A stretch of 64,000 bases of DNA from NCBI RefSeq assembly GCF_002157835.1, contig NZ_CP020809.1, forward strand, positions 3,720,001 to 3,784,000, in the 5' to 3' direction. The first letter of the stretch is position 1; every line of letters starts with the position of its first letter. The notes below the pieces were generated by a model. The model did not search any database. It was not told the DNA's origin and saw only the letters and a list, made by a program, of their open reading frames with translations. The position numbers were made by a program, and so were the translations under genes. Positions 9,633-19,304 of the stretch are shown here, piece after piece. The stretch comes from Mycobacterium dioxanotrophicus (GTDB lineage: Bacteria; Actinomycetota; Actinomycetes; Mycobacteriales; Mycobacteriaceae).

Positions 9633-11804
9633 ATGATGACCCTCGCCCCAGCCCGGTCGGCGCCCGTCACCGACGATTCGCGCGTCGCCCCTGCCGCCAT
9701 GGGGACCCGAAAGTCGGGTTTCTATCGGCACGATCTGGACGGCCTGCGCGGTATCGCCATCGCGCTGGTCGCGGTTTTCCATGTCTGGTTCGGGCGCGTT
9801 TCCGGTGGTGTGGACGTTTTTCTGGCGTTGTCCGGGTTCTTTTTCGGTGGCAAATTGTTGCGCACAGCCCTCACCCCGGGCGCCTCGCTGTCAGCGGTTC
9901 CCGAGGTGGTTCGGCTGGTCCGTCGGCTTCTGCCGGCACTGGTCGTGGTGCTGGCGGCCGCCGCGGTGCTGACCATCCTGATTCAGCCGGAGACCCGCTG
10001 GGAGACATTTGCTGACCAGAGCCTGGCAAGTCTGGGCTATTACCAGAACTGGGAATTGGCCAGCACAGCGGCGAACTATCTGCGCGCGGGCGAAGCGGTC
10101 AGCCCGCTGCAGCACATCTGGTCGATGTCGGTACAAGGCCAGTTCTACATTGCGTTTCTTGCCCTGATCTTCGGATTCGCCTATCTGTGTCGGAAGGTCT
10201 TCGGCCGGCACCTGCGCACGGCATTCGTCGTGCTGCTCAGCACGCTGACCGTGGCCTCCTTCGTATACGCGATCATCGCGCACAACATCGACCAGGCGAC
10301 CGCGTACTACAACAGCTTTGCCCGTGCCTGGGAGTTGCTGCTCGGTGCGCTGGTCGGTGCCGTCGTGCCGCTCGTGCGGTGGCCGATGTGGCTGCGGACC
10401 GTGGCCGCGACGATCGCCCTGGCCGCGATCCTGTCCTGCGGCGCGTTCATCGACGGCGTCAAGGAATTCCCCGGCCCGTGGGCGTTGGTCCCGGTCGGAG
10501 CCACGATGCTGTTCATCGTCTCCGCGGCCAACCTGATGACCGGCACCGGTTCGGATGACCGGTTGCCGCTGCCCAACCGGATGCTGGCCACCAAGCCGTT
10601 CGTCTCGCTCGGTTCCATGGCCTACTCGCTGTACCTGTGGCACTGGCCGCTGCTGATCTTCTGGCTCTCCTACACCGGCCATTCGCACACCAGCTTCGTC
10701 GAGGGCACGGCCGTGCTGCTCATCTCCGGCGTACTGGCCTGGCTCACCACCCAATACGTCGAGGAACCGCTGCGACTGCAGAAGTCGGCCAAACCGGCCG
10801 CGCCTGCCCCGGCCGTCCCGCTCCGGGCCCGGCTGAAGCGCCCGACCATCGTGTTGGGATCCGGCGTCGCCCTGCTCGGCGTCGCGCTGACCGCCACGTC
10901 GTTCACCTGGCGCGAGCACGTCACCGTGCAGCGGGCCAACGGCAAGGAGCTGGCCGGGTTGTCCGCTCGGGACTATCCCGGTGCGCGCGCCCTGCTCAAT
11001 CACGAACGCGTACCCAAGCTGCCCATGCGGCCGACGGTCCTGGAGGCCAAGGACGACCTGCCGGCCACCACCCTCGATGGCTGTATCAGTGATTTCTCCA
11101 ATGCCGACGTGATCACCTGTACCTACGGCGACAAGGACGCGCCGCGCACCATCGCGCTGGCGGGCGGTTCGCACGCCGAACACTGGATCACCGCTCTGGA
11201 CCTGCTCGGCCGGTTGCACAACTTCAAGGTCGTCACCTATCTGAAGATGGGTTGCCCGCTGACCACCGAGGAAGTACCGCTGGTGATGGGCGACAACCGC
11301 CCGTACCCGAAGTGTCATCAATGGAACGACGAGGTGATGTCCCGGCTCATCGCCGACCGGCCCGCCTACGTGTTCACCACGTCGACCCGGCCGTGGAACA
11401 TCAAGCCCGGCGATGTGATGCCGGGAACCTACATCGGCATTTGGGAGACCTTGTCCAAGAACAACATTCCCGTTCTCGCGATGCGGGACACGCCGTGGTT
11501 GGTACGGGACGGTCAGCCGTTCTTCCCGGCCGACTGCCTGGCCAAGGGTGGTGACTCCGTGTCCTGCGGCATCAAGCGGTCCGAGGTACTCTCCGACCGG
11601 AACCCCACTCTGGATTTCATCGGGCAGTTCCCACTGCTGAAGCCACTCGACATGAGCAATGCGGTGTGCCGTAAGGACTATTGCCGGGTGGTGGAGGGAA
11701 ATGTGTTGCTGTACCACGATTCTCACCACATCTCGACGACGTACATGAGAACGATGACGGGTGAGCTCGGCCGTCAGATGGCGGCTGCAACGGGTTGGTG
11801 GTGA
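9633..11804 (+). CDS. OafA-type membrane acyltransferase with C-terminal SGNH-like domain
   Basis: The 723-residue protein combines an acyltransferase-3 membrane domain (residues about 30-430, around ten hydrophobic spans, starting [19 protein letters not shown]) with an extracytoplasmic SGNH-like domain. In the latter the block I nucleophile region reads GGSHAEHW (the usual GDSH has Gly for Asp) and the end carries DSHHIS with the catalytic Asp/His pair. Such proteins transfer acetyl or similar groups to envelope glycans or lipids. ATG 9633 or 9636 can start it. It lies four bases before treX and is probably in one transcript with the trehalose genes, as Rv1565c is in M. tuberculosis. The acceptor is not known. 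Confidence 0.85.
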   Translation: MMTLAPARSAPVTDDSRVAPAAMGTRKSGFYRHDLDGLRGIAIALVAVFHVWFGRVSGGVDVFLALSGFFFGGKLLRTALTPGASLSAVPEVVRLVRRLLPALVVVLAAAAVLTILIQPETRWETFADQSLASLGYYQNWELASTAANYLRAGEAVSPLQHIWSMSVQGQFYIAFLALIFGFAYLCRKVFGRHLRTAFVVLLSTLTVASFVYAIIAHNIDQATAYYNSFARAWELLLGALVGAVVPLVRWPMWLRTVAATIALAAILSCGAFIDGVKEFPGPWALVPVGATMLFIVSAANLMTGTGSDDRLPLPNRMLATKPFVSLGSMAYSLYLWHWPLLIFWLSYTGHSHTSFVEGTAVLLISGVLAWLTTQYVEEPLRLQKSAKPAAPAPAVPLRARLKRPTIVLGSGVALLGVALTATSFTWREHVTVQRANGKELAGLSARDYPGARALLNHERVPKLPMRPTVLEAKDDLPATTLDGCISDFSNADVITCTYGDKDAPRTIALAGGSHAEHWITALDLLGRLHNFKVVTYLKMGCPLTTEEVPLVMGDNRPYPKCHQWNDEVMSRLIADRPAYVFTTSTRPWNIKPGDVMPGTYIGIWETLSKNNIPVLAMRDTPWLVRDGQPFFPADCLAKGGDSVSCGIKRSEVLSDRNPTLDFIGQFPLLKPLDMSNAVCRKDYCRVVEGNVLLYHDSHHISTTYMRTMTGELGRQMAAATGWW

Positions 11805-11808
11805 GGCC

Positions 11809-13971
11809 GTGACCTCGTCCATCGAGCCCCCTTCCCCGTCGCGCACCACCTCGACGGTGTGGCCGGGCGACCCCTATCCACTGGGTTCCACCTACGACGG
11901 CGCGGGCACCAACTTCTCGCTGTTCTCCGAGGTGGCCGAACGCGTCGAGCTGTGCCTGATCGCCAAGGACGGCACCGAAGAACGGATCAACCTCGACGAG
12001 GTCGACGGGTATGTGTGGCACGCCTACCTGCCGACCGTCACGCCGGGCCAGCGATACGGTTTCCGCGTTCACGGTCCCTGGGACCCCAGCGCGGGGCACC
12101 GGTGCGATCCCAGCAAGCTGCTGCTCGACCCGTACGGCAAGTCGTTCCACGGTGACTTCGACTTCACCCAGGCGTTGTTCTCCTACGACCTGACCGCCGA
12201 ACCGGAGGGCACCGGAACTCCCCCACGGGTGGATTCCCTGGGCCACACCATGACCAGCGTGGTGATCAACCCGTTCTTTCAATGGGGATCCGACCGGGCG
12301 CCCAAGACGCCGTATCACGACACGGTCATCTACGAGGCCCACGTCAAAGGCATGACCCAGACTCACCCCGGCATCCCCGATGCGCTGCGAGGAACCTACG
12401 CCGGCCTGAGCCACCCGGCGATCATCGACCACCTCAAGTCGCTTCACGTCACGGCAATCGAGCTGATGCCCGTGCACCAGTTCATGCACGATCACCGGCT
12501 GCTGGATCTCGGGCTGCGGAACTACTGGGGCTACAACACCGTGGGGTTCTTCGCGCCGCACTACCAGTACGCCGCCAACCGGCACGCCGGTGGCGCGGTG
12601 GCCGAGTTCAAGACGATGGTCAAGACGTTCCACGACGCGGGCATCGAGGTGATCCTCGACGTGGTCTACAACCACACCGCCGAAGGCAACCATCTGGGCC
12701 CCACCATCAACTTCCGCGGTATCGACAACGCCGGGTACTACCGGCTGATGGACGGCCAGCGTGAGCTGTACAAGGATTTCACCGGAACCGGTAACAGCCT
12801 CAACGCCCGGCACCCGCACACCCTGCAGCTCATCATGGATTCCCTGCGCTACTGGGTGTTGGACATGCATGTCGACGGGTTCCGGTTCGACCTGGCATCG
12901 ACGCTGGCGCGCGAGTTCTACGACGTGGACCGGCTGTCGGCGTTCTTCGACCTGGTGCAGCAGGATCCGGTGATCAGCCAGGTCAAATTGATCGCCGAAC
13001 CGTGGGATGTCGGCGAGGGCGGCTACCAGGTCGGCAACTTCCCAGGTTTGTGGACCGAGTGGAACGGGAAATACCGCGACACTGTGCGTGATTACTGGCG
13101 GGGCGAGCCCGCAACCCTGGGTGAGTTCGCGTCCCGCCTCACCGGTTCGTCGGACCTCTACGAGGCGACGGGCCGGCGGCCCGGCGCCAGCATCAACTTC
13201 GTCACCTGTCACGACGGCTTCACGCTGCGGGACCTGGTGTCGTACAACGAGAAACACAACGAGGCCAACGGCGAGGACAACCGCGACGGCGAAAGCCACA
13301 ACCGGTCCTGGAACTGCGGCGTCGAAGGGCCGACCGACGACCCCGACATCCTGGCGCTGCGCGACAAGCAGATGCGCAACATCATCGGCACGCTGATGCT
13401 CTCGCAGGGCACTCCGATGATCGCGCACGGCGACGAGATCGGCCGTACCCAGCTGGGCAACAACAATGTGTACTGCCAGGACTCGGAGCTGTCCTGGATG
13501 GATTGGTCGTTGTGCGAAACCAACGCCGACCTGCTGGCATTCACACGCAGGATCGTCAAGTTCCGTAAGCGGCACCCGGTGTTCCGGCGCCGCCGGTTCT
13601 TCGAAGGCAAGCCGATCCGCAGCGGCGACCAGGTCCGCGACATTGCGTGGTTGACGCCGTCCGGCACCGAGATGACACCGGATGACTGGGGCGCGGGCCT
13701 GGGCACCTGCGTGGCGGTGTTCCTCAACGGCGAGGCCATCGAGGCCCCCGACGCCCGGGGCGAGCGCGTGGTCGACGATTCGTTCCTGTTGTGTTTCAAC
13801 GCCAATGACCACTCCCAGGATTTCGTCACGCCGGACGGCGACTACGCCCGTCAGTGGACGGCGGCGTTCGACACGGCCGATCCGACCGGTGCGTCGGACC
13901 TGGTCGTGGCCGCCGGGGAGAAGATCTCGCTGCAGGCCCGCTCGCTGCTCGTCCTACAGAAGACGGCCTGA
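11809..13971 (+). CDS. treX: Glycogen debranching enzyme TreX (GlgX-like)
   Basis: A 720-residue GH13 enzyme that hydrolyses alpha-1,6 branch points of glycogen and so supplies linear maltodextrin to TreY-TreZ. It has an N-terminal CBM48-like domain (YPLGSTYDGAGTNFSLFS) and the catalytic barrel. Conserved acidic residues are Asp361 in DGFRFDLAS, Glu397 in IAEPWDVGEGG and Asp469 in TCHDGFTLRD. GTG 11809 is chosen as the start that fits the family N-terminus; the longer frame overlaps the acyltransferase gene. treY follows after three bases. Confidence 0.95.
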   Translation: MTSSIEPPSPSRTTSTVWPGDPYPLGSTYDGAGTNFSLFSEVAERVELCLIAKDGTEERINLDEVDGYVWHAYLPTVTPGQRYGFRVHGPWDPSAGHRCDPSKLLLDPYGKSFHGDFDFTQALFSYDLTAEPEGTGTPPRVDSLGHTMTSVVINPFFQWGSDRAPKTPYHDTVIYEAHVKGMTQTHPGIPDALRGTYAGLSHPAIIDHLKSLHVTAIELMPVHQFMHDHRLLDLGLRNYWGYNTVGFFAPHYQYAANRHAGGAVAEFKTMVKTFHDAGIEVILDVVYNHTAEGNHLGPTINFRGIDNAGYYRLMDGQRELYKDFTGTGNSLNARHPHTLQLIMDSLRYWVLDMHVDGFRFDLASTLAREFYDVDRLSAFFDLVQQDPVISQVKLIAEPWDVGEGGYQVGNFPGLWTEWNGKYRDTVRDYWRGEPATLGEFASRLTGSSDLYEATGRRPGASINFVTCHDGFTLRDLVSYNEKHNEANGEDNRDGESHNRSWNCGVEGPTDDPDILALRDKQMRNIIGTLMLSQGTPMIAHGDEIGRTQLGNNNVYCQDSELSWMDWSLCETNADLLAFTRRIVKFRKRHPVFRRRRFFEGKPIRSGDQVRDIAWLTPSGTEMTPDDWGAGLGTCVAVFLNGEAIEAPDARGERVVDDSFLLCFNANDHSQDFVTPDGDYARQWTAAFDTADPTGASDLVVAAGEKISLQARSLLVLQKTA

Positions 13972-13974
13972 GCC

Positions 13975-16239
13975 GTGACCGTCCCAGTCCTGTCCACGTA
14001 TCGGCTCCAGATGCGTGGTGACTGCTGCACATTCGACGACGCGGTGGAGTTACTCGACTATCTCGACGAGCTCGGGGTGTCGCATCTGTATCTGTCGCCG
14101 ATCCTCACCGCGGTCGCCGGGTCGACTCATGGTTATGACGTCACCGACCCCACCAGCGTGTCGTCGGCGCTGGGCGGGGTCGACGGTCTGCGCCGGCTCG
14201 CGGACGCCGCCAAAAGCCGCGGCATGGGCCTCATCGTCGATATCGTGCCCAACCACGTCGGGGTGTCCGACGCCGAGCAGAACCGGTGGTGGTGGGACCT
14301 ACTGGCCAACGGCCGCGACTCCCGCTACGCGGAGTTCTTCGACATCGACTGGGATCTCGACGACAGGCGCATCGTGTTGCCGGTCCTGGGCTCCGATGCG
14401 GACGTCGAACATCTGACCGTCGACGGCGACGTGCTGCGCCTGGGTGACCTGGTGTTCCCGATCGCCGCGGGCACCGGTGACGGAACGGGTGCGCAGGTCC
14501 ACGACCGGCAGCACTACCGGCTCACCGGGTGGCGCACCGGCCGCTGCGGGTATCGGCGGTTCTTCTCGATCACCTCGCTGGCCGCGCTGCGCCAGGAGGA
14601 CCGCGCCGTGTTCGACGCCACCCACGCCGAGGTCAAGCGATGGTTCGACGAGTCGCTCGTCGACGGGCTGCGGGTCGACCATCCGGATGGATTGTCCGAT
14701 CCCGCAGGCTATCTCGCCTGGTTGCGCGAACTGGCCGGACCGTCGGCGTGGATCGTGGCCGAGAAGATCCTCGCTGCTGTCGAAAGCCTGGACGCCTCGC
14801 TGCCGGTCGACGGCACCACCGGATACGACGCGCTGCGCGAGGTCGGCGGTCTGTTCGTCGATCCCACCGGAGCGGCTGTCCTGACGAAACTGGCGAATCA
14901 GGACGATGCCGCGTCCGAGATCCAGCTCAAGGTCACGGCCGTCACCGACACCCTCGGCAGTGAGCTGGCCCGGCTGTGCCGGGTGATCACGTCGGTCACA
15001 GATACGGCACATCCGCTGCTGCCCCAAGCCGTCGCGGCATTGGTCAGCCGAGTCCCGGTGTACCGCTGCGACTATCCCGCGCTGGCCACGGTGCTCCCGG
15101 TCGCGATCGCAGAAACAGCGGTGGCGGCACCGGACTTGGCGGAGGCGCTGGCCATCGTGTCGGCAGCGGTGTCCACCAGCCCAGAAGCCGCGGCCCGGTT
15201 CAACCAGCTGTGCGGGGCGGCGACCGCGAAATCGGTTGAGGATTGCGCGTTCTACCGCGATGCCCGCCTGGTGTCGTTGAACGAGGTCGGCGGCGATCCG
15301 GCACTGTTCGGGGTCAGCGCGGCGGAGTTCCATCAACGGGCCGCTACCCGGGCCCGACGCTGGCCGCAGGCCATGACCGCACTGACCACACACGACACCA
15401 AACGGGGTGAGGATGTGCGGGCCCGCATCGGCGTGCTGTCGCAGGTGCCGTCGGAGTGGGCCGACCGGGTCGGCCAGTGGTCTGCTCTGGCGGTACCGCC
15501 GGACGAGGGCACGGCATTGTTCCTGTGGCAGAACATCTTCGGTGTCTGGCCCGCCGACGGCGTGGTCAGCGCGGAGCTGCGGACGCGGCTGCACGCCTAT
15601 ACCGAGAAGGCCATCCGGGAAGCCGCCACCCACACGTCCTGGCACGACCCCGACGCCGAGTTCGAAACCGCCGTACACGCCTGGCTCGATCAGGTACTCG
15701 ATGGACCGGTCGCGGCCGGCTTGACCGAGCTGGCCACGCGCCTGCACGAGCATGCCGCCGACGACATCCTGGGCCAGAAACTCATCCAGCTGACGAGCCC
15801 CGGTGTGCCGGACGTGTACCAGGGCACCGAACTTCCTGAGGACAGCCTGGTCGACCCGGACAACCGGCGGCCCGTCGACTACGCCGCACGCCGTCGTGCG
15901 CTCCGCGATATGGGCGATCCCAAAATGCGAGTGACGAACGCGGCGTTGCGGTTACGCCGCGAGCGTCCCGAGAGTTTCCTGGCGGGTGGGTACCGTCCGG
16001 TGCCGGCCGTCGGACCGGCCGCAGCGCACGTGGTGTCCTTCCGGCGTGGTGCCGACGTGCTGGTGGCGGCCAGTCGCTGGACCGTGCGGCTGGCCGAAAC
16101 CGGTTGGGCAGACACCACGATCACGCTGCCCGACGGTGTGTGGTCCGACCGGCTCACCGGTGCGCAGTACAGCGGTACGGTCCCCGCCGCACAGCTGTTC
16201 GGCGAACTGCCGGTCGCCCTCTTGGTGCGTGGCGCATGA
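13975..16239 (+). CDS. treY: Maltooligosyltrehalose synthase TreY
   Basis: The 754-residue GH13-type enzyme converts the reducing-end alpha-1,4 link of maltodextrins to the alpha-1,1 link of trehalose by intramolecular transglycosylation. It shows the family start STYRLQM, the HLYLSPILTAVAGSTHGYDVTDP segment, VDIVPNHVG, the DGLRVDHPDGL motif with the nucleophile Asp, and AEKIL with the acid/base Glu. It begins with GTG three bases after treX and its stop overlaps the treZ start (ATGA). Order and coupling match M. tuberculosis treX-treY-treZ. Confidence 0.95.
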   Translation: MTVPVLSTYRLQMRGDCCTFDDAVELLDYLDELGVSHLYLSPILTAVAGSTHGYDVTDPTSVSSALGGVDGLRRLADAAKSRGMGLIVDIVPNHVGVSDAEQNRWWWDLLANGRDSRYAEFFDIDWDLDDRRIVLPVLGSDADVEHLTVDGDVLRLGDLVFPIAAGTGDGTGAQVHDRQHYRLTGWRTGRCGYRRFFSITSLAALRQEDRAVFDATHAEVKRWFDESLVDGLRVDHPDGLSDPAGYLAWLRELAGPSAWIVAEKILAAVESLDASLPVDGTTGYDALREVGGLFVDPTGAAVLTKLANQDDAASEIQLKVTAVTDTLGSELARLCRVITSVTDTAHPLLPQAVAALVSRVPVYRCDYPALATVLPVAIAETAVAAPDLAEALAIVSAAVSTSPEAAARFNQLCGAATAKSVEDCAFYRDARLVSLNEVGGDPALFGVSAAEFHQRAATRARRWPQAMTALTTHDTKRGEDVRARIGVLSQVPSEWADRVGQWSALAVPPDEGTALFLWQNIFGVWPADGVVSAELRTRLHAYTEKAIREAATHTSWHDPDAEFETAVHAWLDQVLDGPVAAGLTELATRLHEHAADDILGQKLIQLTSPGVPDVYQGTELPEDSLVDPDNRRPVDYAARRRALRDMGDPKMRVTNAALRLRRERPESFLAGGYRPVPAVGPAAAHVVSFRRGADVLVAASRWTVRLAETGWADTTITLPDGVWSDRLTGAQYSGTVPAAQLFGELPVALLVRGA

Positions 16240-18008
16240 CCGAATTCGCGGTGTGGGCACCGAAGCCCGGGGTGGTCCGCCTCGACGTCGACGGCATCCG
16301 CCATGACATGACCCGGGATGGCGACGGGTGGTGGCGCGCCGACGTCGACGCTGCCGCGGACAGCCGATATGGATTCGTCCTCGACGACGACCCCCAGATA
16401 CTTCCGGATCCGCGCTCGCCCCGCCAACCAGATGGTGTGCACGAACGCTCGCAGCTGTGGCAGCCTGCGCCGGACGCTTGGACCGATGCCGACTGGGCGG
16501 GCCGGTCCATCGCAGGCGCGGTCATCTACGAACTGCACACCGGCACCTTCACCCCGGCCGGAACTTTCGATGCGGCGATCGAAAAGCTGGACTATCTCGT
16601 CGATCTGGGCGTCGACTTCGTCGAGCTGATGCCGGTCAACGCCTTCAACGGAACACACGGCTGGGGCTATGACGGCGTGCTCTGGTACGCGGTGCACGAA
16701 CCCTACGGCGGCCCGGACGGCCTGATCCGCCTCATCGACGCCTGCCATGCCCGCGGGCTCGGCGTGCTGATCGACGCGGTGTTCAACCACCTCGGCCCGT
16801 CCGGCAATTACCTTCCCCGATTCGGTCCCTACCTGTCCTCCGGCCACAACCCCTGGGGCAGCTCGATCAACCTTTCCGACGCCGACGCCGACGAGGTGCG
16901 CCGCTACATTCTCGACTGCGCGCTGCGCTGGATGCGCGAGTTCCACGCCGACGGGCTGCGGTTGGATGCCGTGCACGCCCTCATGGACAACACCGCGATC
17001 CACCTGTTGGAGGAGCTCGCCACCGAAACCGACGCGCTGGCAGCAGAACTGGGCAGGCCGCTGTCACTGATCGCCGAGAGCGACCTCAACGACCCCCGGC
17101 TGATCACCCCGCGCGACCGGGGCGGCTACGGCCTCACGGCACAGTGGGACGACGACATCCACCACGCCATCCACACCGCGGTCTCTGGCGAAAGGCAGGG
17201 CTACTACTCGGATTTCGGGTCGCTACGGACCCTGGCCACCACATTGAAGAACGGCTATTTCCACGCGGGCACCTACTCGTCGTTCCGGCACCGCAGGCAC
17301 GGGCGCCCGCTGGACACCGCGACCATACCGGCCACCCGGTTGCTGGCCTACACGCTGACCCACGATCAAGTCGGCAACCGCGCAGTCGGCGACCGGCCGT
17401 CTCAGGTGCTCGATTCCGGGCAGCTGGCTGTGAAGGCCGCCCTGGCGCTCGGATCGCCATACACCGCAATGCTTTTCATGGGCGAAGAATGGGGCTCGTC
17501 GTCGCCGTTTCAATTCTTCAGTTCGCATCCCGAACCTGAACTGGCGCGCGCCACCGCCGAAGGACGGAAAGCCGAGTTCGCCGAGCACGGATGGGACGCC
17601 GACGAGGTTCCCGATCCCCAGGACCCCGCGACGTTCGAACGCTCCAAGCTGAACTGGGACGAGATCGACGAGGGTGACCATGGCCGGTTGCGGCGGCTCT
17701 ACCGAGATCTCATCGCCTTGCGCCACACCGAGGCAGACCTTGCCGACCCGTGGCTGGACCACTTGCACGTCGAGTTCGACGAACATCAGCGCTGGATCGT
17801 GATGCGGCGGGGCGCGCTGGCCATTGCCTGCAATGTCGGAGAAGACGCCACCAGTGTTCCCGTCACCGGTGAGCTGGTGCTGGCGTGGGGTGAACCGCAG
17901 CCGGGTCCCGAGGAGACGACGCTGGCGGGACATTCTTTCGCGATTCTGCGCACTGTCAAACCGGTGTCCACAACCGCGGAGCCTGTGGATAACGCGTTAC
18001 CCGGTTAA
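16236..18008 (+). CDS. treZ: Maltooligosyltrehalose trehalohydrolase TreZ
   Basis: The 590-residue GH13 hydrolase releases free trehalose from the end made by TreY. It begins FAVWAPKPGVVRLDVDG, a CBM48-like N-terminal domain. The barrel carries FVELMPVNAFNGTHGWGYDGV, DGLRLDAVHAL with the nucleophile, LIAESDLNDPRL with the acid/base Glu, and LTHDQVGNRAVGDR. ATG 16236 overlaps the treY stop. Trehalose is the carrier sugar of mycolates and several envelope lipids, so the operon feeds cell-wall assembly as well as stress protection. Confidence 0.95.
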   Translation: MTEFAVWAPKPGVVRLDVDGIRHDMTRDGDGWWRADVDAAADSRYGFVLDDDPQILPDPRSPRQPDGVHERSQLWQPAPDAWTDADWAGRSIAGAVIYELHTGTFTPAGTFDAAIEKLDYLVDLGVDFVELMPVNAFNGTHGWGYDGVLWYAVHEPYGGPDGLIRLIDACHARGLGVLIDAVFNHLGPSGNYLPRFGPYLSSGHNPWGSSINLSDADADEVRRYILDCALRWMREFHADGLRLDAVHALMDNTAIHLLEELATETDALAAELGRPLSLIAESDLNDPRLITPRDRGGYGLTAQWDDDIHHAIHTAVSGERQGYYSDFGSLRTLATTLKNGYFHAGTYSSFRHRRHGRPLDTATIPATRLLAYTLTHDQVGNRAVGDRPSQVLDSGQLAVKAALALGSPYTAMLFMGEEWGSSSPFQFFSSHPEPELARATAEGRKAEFAEHGWDADEVPDPQDPATFERSKLNWDEIDEGDHGRLRRLYRDLIALRHTEADLADPWLDHLHVEFDEHQRWIVMRRGALAIACNVGEDATSVPVTGELVLAWGEPQPGPEETTLAGHSFAILRTVKPVSTTAEPVDNALPG

Positions 18009-18033
18009 CTGCCGGGGCGGTGATGATGCCGCT

Positions 18034-18480
18034 ATGAGTCATCGCGAATTACTGCCCGTTCCACCGATCGAAACCGCCACCGACCCAATCCATTCCACCG
18101 CAGACCTGCGCCAGCGCTGGCGCGCGCTGATGGGTGAGCTGGGGTTCGGGCAACGACTGCTGTGGGTCGGATTCGTCGGCGGCGACCGGCGCTTGTACAA
18201 AACCATGAGCCAGGTGCCGCTACGGGCCAAACCACAGCCGGGGCTGGTCGAGTACATCGTGAGCCGGCTACCTCGCGTGCTGGCCGGATTGGAGGACGGC
18301 GCCACCGTGGCATTGCTGCTCACGCGGCCGGGCCGCGGCCCGGTGTCGAACCTCGACCGGGACTGGGCATCCCTGCTCACCGCAGCGGCCGTCGAATACG
18401 GCGTCCCGCTTGAGCCCATCTTCCGGGCGAACGACGAGGCGGTGCTCGAAGTGGAACCGACACTGCGACTCGCCGGCTAG
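18034..18480 (+). CDS. Conserved hypothetical protein
   Basis: A 148-residue soluble protein that I do not recognise by family. Visible features are a short N-terminal segment, a compact central part with FVGGDRRLYKTMSQVP, the hydrophobic strand ATVALLLTRPG and an acidic end. No cysteine motif, signal peptide or membrane span is evident. It follows treZ after 25 bases in the same direction and may be cotranscribed. Its TAG stop shares the palindrome CTAG with the convergent DUF2182 gene, so the two coding regions overlap tail to tail. Confidence 0.6.
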   Translation: MSHRELLPVPPIETATDPIHSTADLRQRWRALMGELGFGQRLLWVGFVGGDRRLYKTMSQVPLRAKPQPGLVEYIVSRLPRVLAGLEDGATVALLLTRPGRGPVSNLDRDWASLLTAAAVEYGVPLEPIFRANDEAVLEVEPTLRLAG

Positions 18481-19304
18481 GTCAAGGGCGCGCCTGCCGC
18501 GGCGACGACCGCCACGACGACGAGCACCGCGGCGAAAACCCGGAGGTGATCGACAGCCTTGGTCACCAGCTTCTCGGCCGCGACCACGCCGGACAGTGTC
18601 AGCATCAACCACCATGCGTGCGGGGCCAGCACCATCGCGATCATCATCGGGCCGCACGCGCCGGCGCACCACGCACCGTTGCGCAGACCTTCACGGACGC
18701 AGGCCGTGTCGGCCGCGCGACCGTTCGGGGGTATCGACCGCATCCGGTGGCAGGCCCGCAGACACCGTCGCTTCCAGCGCGTCACCTCCCATCCTGCGGC
18801 GACGGCCAGCATCCCGGCGACCTCCGGCGATGCAGTCGTGGCGGGTGCCACCAGCCACCCGACGGTCAGCACGACCAGACCGACGACCGACCATACGGCG
18901 AGGTAGCCTGCGGCGAACAACATCTGGCCACGTTGACGCCGGTTCCACTTGCCGTTCAACGCAATCGAGCGCGCGACGGGGACCGTGGTGGGCAGCATCA
19001 TGGCCGTTGCCATGAGGATCCACAGCGCAACGGAGGTGAGGAATGCCCCGACGGAAACAGGGTGCGGCCCTGCACACTGATGCACGGCGACGGCGGGCCC
19101 CACCGCCCCGTGGTGGTGTCCGACCGCGACCCCACCCGGGATATGCCCCGAACAATGCTGCGCCGCAACGTGAAACCGCGCCAGTGCGGTGTGCATGACG
19201 ATGACCGCCAGCCACGCGGCCGCCGCGACGGCCAGCAGTGGCAGCTCGGGATGCGACCATCGGGTCCGCCGCCAGATCGACGGACCCGACGCCACCGTCG
19301 TCAT
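18477..19304 (-). CDS. DUF2182 family predicted metal-binding membrane protein
   Basis: This 275-residue protein has about five or six hydrophobic spans. The signature region ILMATAMMLPTTVPVARS, a long His/Cys-rich extracytoplasmic stretch (HVAAQHCSGHIPGGVAVGHHHGAV is in it) and the late Cys-rich WKRRCLRACHR and WCAGACGPMM segments are typical of DUF2182/COG5486, annotated as metal-binding integral membrane proteins. The biochemical role is not known. Its ATG overlaps the stop of the LysM-tyrosinase gene by four bases, a tight coupling. This makes copper delivery or copper handling for that enzyme a reasonable but untested idea. Confidence 0.75.
   Translation of the reverse strand: MTTVASGPSIWRRTRWSHPELPLLAVAAAAWLAVIVMHTALARFHVAAQHCSGHIPGGVAVGHHHGAVGPAVAVHQCAGPHPVSVGAFLTSVALWILMATAMMLPTTVPVARSIALNGKWNRRQRGQMLFAAGYLAVWSVVGLVVLTVGWLVAPATTASPEVAGMLAVAAGWEVTRWKRRCLRACHRMRSIPPNGRAADTACVREGLRNGAWCAGACGPMMIAMVLAPHAWWLMLTLSGVVAAEKLVTKAVDHLRVFAAVLVVVAVVAAAGAPLT

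Noticed and set aside
9891..11849. 652-codon minus-strand frame opposite the acyltransferase, and similar frames opposite treX (11617-13812) and the tyrosinase (19409-21400)
   Set aside because: All are antisense to well-conserved genes, have low-complexity Arg/Gly/His composition and lack ribosome sites.
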